Of a DNA stretch of 13,662 bases, positions 11,791-13,662 are shown piece by piece. The stretch is taken from NCBI GenBank assembly GCA_945492935.1, contig CALYVE010000012.1:1-13662 (forward strand), in the 5' to 3' direction. A program made the position numbers and the translations under genes. The stretch is from an uncultured Lachnospiraceae bacterium (GTDB taxonomy: Bacteria; Bacillota; Clostridia; Lachnospirales; Lachnospiraceae). Position 1 is the first letter of the stretch. Each line of letters starts with the position of its first letter. The notes below the pieces were generated by a model, which made no database searches, had not been told where the DNA came from, and was given only the letters and a program-made list of their open reading frames with translations.

Positions 11791-13662
11791 ATGGATAATA
11801 ATTTTACGAACAATCATTCAGACAATGAAGAATTAGAACCAAAAAGTTCTGCAGTGACGCCAATTGTTCCGGAACCGGAACCATTAGCAGGTCTGAACAC
11901 CGTAAATGATGTAAATATGGGCCAGGCACCGGCGATGGATATGCCAAATCCATCCATGGGTCAGATGCCGGATGCGGGCACTGTAATGGGTCAGGCACCG
12001 GGAATGGGACAGAATACTGTAATGGGCCAGACACCGGGAATGGGTCAGACAATGTATGGTCAGGCACCGGGGATGAATCAGACAATGTATGGTCAGAATC
12101 CGGGAATGGATCAGACAATGTATGGTCAGGCACCGGGCGCAAATCAGACGATGTACGGTCAGACAGCGTTTGGTCAGAATCCGGGAATGGATCAGACAAT
12201 GTATGGTCAGGCACCATACGGAACGGATTATTCTTCGTTAGGTCAGGGATTACAACCGGCAGGAAAAAAGCAAAAGCTTAAGAAGCCAAAGAAACCAAAA
12301 AAGCCAATGACAAAGGGAAAGATTGCAGGCATTATTGCAGGCAGTACAGCCGGTGTTGCGGCAGTTGTTTGTGGTGTAATTTTTATTCCAAAGCTGTTCC
12401 AGTCGCCAAAGGAGGTTGTTCTTGACGCGGTTGAGAATACATTTGGTATTTCTTCGGATACAAACAACGTTGAAAATGATAAGTATGGTATTAACGAAAC
12501 ATTTAACGAATACTGGTTAAATGGCGGTGATACGAACATAACAGTTACAGTTGATGGTTCCACATTTGGAGTAAGCGATACGATGGCACTTGCTGTCGAT
12601 AGCGCGTATGATCCGAATGCAAAGCTTGCGAATTGTGATGTTTCTTTGCTTTACAACGGAACAGATGTGGCCAGTCTGGATTTAATCGGTACAGAGAATA
12701 CGACCTACTTTCAGATTCCGGGCTTAATCAATGGATATTTCTCGTTCCCAAATGATTTAAGCACTTTGCTTACATCACCAATGTTGAGTGGGGTCGATAT
12801 TCCGGTTGATTTTCCGACAACAACCATTAATTATTTTGAACAAAGTGAGCAGTTAGCAGAACACGGAGCAGACCTTAATTCCGGTTATGTGAATGCTTTT
12901 GAAACACTTTGGGATAATGTTTCTGTTGATAAAAAGGGAAAAAAGAAAATAGAAGTCAACGGAGAGACCGTAAAGGCTACAAAGTATGTTGTTACAGTTG
13001 AGGAAGAGGATATTGAAAAGGCTGTTCAAAATGCATTAGAGGGTGTTTTGGAGATGGCTGAGGAAGATGAAGCCTTGCTGGAAGAGCAGGGATTGACTGC
13101 GGAGGATCTTGAGCTGTTAATGTCTCAATTCGACGTTAAATCTTTGATTACCGGTGATTTTTCGTTCAATGTTTATGTAAAGGATGACAAGGTAGTAAAG
13201 ATTGAAGCCAGCGATACAGCAACTATCATGTACGTAAAGCTTGACTATGATTTTTATCTTGATATTGATGATAATAATATTTCATGTGAGCTTTCATTAT
13301 CCGTTCCTATGGCAGAGACATCTGTTAAATTTGGATTCTTCATCAATGACCTTAAGGGAAATACAAACGGTCAGTTCTATGTTACAGCCGATGATGAAAC
13401 CTATGACCTTTCGTTTGATTCTGTTCGAACGGAAAGCGGTACAGCAGTGTCTCGTAACTTTACCTATTCATTGAACGGAAATGGTGTCAGTGTAATAAAG
13501 GGTAGTTTTGATATTACAACGGACTCGGCTGATAACTCTTTTGATATTGATTTGTCGCTTATGGCGGACGGAGAAGAAATGGAGATTATCGTTTCCGGAG
13601 CGATTACAGATTTTGTACCGGGACAGTCGTTTGCCATTTCAATCGATAAGATTTCATTCGGT
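11791..13662 (+). CDS. Partial: repeat-headed single-pass membrane protein with large extracytoplasmic domain
   Basis: An open frame of 624 codons with no stop, cut by the right edge. AAGGAG at 11778-11783, overlapping the previous stop, sets the ATG at 11791. Residues 1-63 are acidic and Pro/Met-rich. Residues 64-144 are imperfect 11-residue repeats of the type QTMYGQAPGMN. Residues 159-177 are Lys/Pro-rich (KKPKKPKKP), followed by one membrane helix (about 178-199, with small residues: IAGIIAGSTAGVAAVV). The positive patch places the repeats in the cytoplasm and the remaining 420 or more residues outside. The outer part begins SPKEVVLDAVENTFG and is rich in alternating beta-strand patterns, Asp, Thr and Ser, with a short acidic helix (about residues 408-445). 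It resembles secreted beta-sheet binding or LolA-like folds only in general character. No family or function is named. Confidence 0.85.
   Translation, partial: MDNNFTNNHSDNEELEPKSSAVTPIVPEPEPLAGLNTVNDVNMGQAPAMDMPNPSMGQMPDAGTVMGQAPGMGQNTVMGQTPGMGQTMYGQAPGMNQTMYGQNPGMDQTMYGQAPGANQTMYGQTAFGQNPGMDQTMYGQAPYGTDYSSLGQGLQPAGKKQKLKKPKKPKKPMTKGKIAGIIAGSTAGVAAVVCGVIFIPKLFQSPKEVVLDAVENTFGISSDTNNVENDKYGINETFNEYWLNGGDTNITVTVDGSTFGVSDTMALAVDSAYDPNAKLANCDVSLLYNGTDVASLDLIGTENTTYFQIPGLINGYFSFPNDLSTLLTSPMLSGVDIPVDFPTTTINYFEQSEQLAEHGADLNSGYVNAFETLWDNVSVDKKGKKKIEVNGETVKATKYVVTVEEEDIEKAVQNALEGVLEMAEEDEALLEEQGLTAEDLELLMSQFDVKSLITGDFSFNVYVKDDKVVKIEASDTATIMYVKLDYDFYLDIDDNNISCELSLSVPMAETSVKFGFFINDLKGNTNGQFYVTADDETYDLSFDSVRTESGTAVSRNFTYSLNGNGVSVIKGSFDITTDSADNSFDIDLSLMADGEEMEIIVSGAITDFVPGQSFAISIDKISFG
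11980..12222 (+). repeat. Imperfect 33-bp repeats coding (Q)TMYGQAPGMN
   Basis: Clear units start at 12046, 12079 and 12112, then a longer 48-base unit at 12145-12192 with an inserted QTAFG, and a last copy at 12193-12222. The region 11980-12045 holds two older, TVMGQ-type copies. The array is more diverged than those at 1983 and 10718. It shares the core words MYGQAP and MGQ with the neighbouring protein's repeats. Confidence 0.85.

Noticed and set aside
11804..12217. Antisense 137-codon ORF rich in Asp/Pro/Ser
   Set aside because: It is the complement of the repeat head of the gene at 11791, which has a good ribosome binding site and runs 624 codons.

Overview
The window looks like a chromosomal segment of a low-to-mid GC, Gram-positive anaerobe of the Clostridia, most likely a butyrate-producing member of the Lachnospiraceae (Coprococcus/Butyrivibrio-like). 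The grounds are the adjacent phosphate butyryltransferase and butyrate kinase genes, strong GGAGG-type ribosome binding sites, near-consensus sigma-A promoters, and several low-complexity membrane proteins. Placement below family level is an inference. All intact genes are on the + strand.

Layout. (1) 1-1351: a hairpin-rich left edge with a likely terminator, then a strong promoter and a stand-alone AAA_14/DUF4143 ATPase whose arginine codon use differs from that of the downstream genes. (2) 1352-2920: an intergenic stretch with a short degenerate-looking ORF, a clear promoter, and a two-gene unit of membrane proteins; the first carries a 39-bp tandem repeat coding a Gln/Tyr-rich tail. A perfect 16-bp stem and T-run close the unit. 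(3) 2921-3220: a broken AraC-family C-terminus on the minus strand, a pair of direct repeats and a promoter. (4) 3221-8248: maf, a TerB-like/CbxX-type AAA+ ATPase, an Orn/Lys/Arg decarboxylase-family PLP enzyme and a MATE transporter, tightly spaced and probably one operon. (5) 8249-13662: an extended -10 promoter with direct repeats, a 77-residue Lys-rich membrane protein, ptb, buk, and two further membrane proteins with Gln/Gly/Met/Tyr-rich repeats. The last of these runs off the right edge.

How the genes may work together. ptb and buk make the terminal ATP-yielding step of butyrate fermentation (butyryl-CoA to butyryl-phosphate to butyrate). Nothing else in the window is clearly part of that pathway. 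The short gaps (17, 44, 12 and 11 bases) nevertheless suggest that the butyrate genes share a transcript with a Lys-rich small membrane protein and two repeat-bearing membrane proteins. The strongest unexplained theme is this: three membrane proteins on two sides of the window each carry a predicted cytoplasmic, disordered, Gln/Tyr/Gly-rich tandem-repeat segment joined to membrane segments. One adds an extracytoplasmic Asp-rich repeat loop and another a large extracytoplasmic beta-rich domain. I cannot name a function for these proteins, and their grouping as a system is an inference from architecture and proximity.
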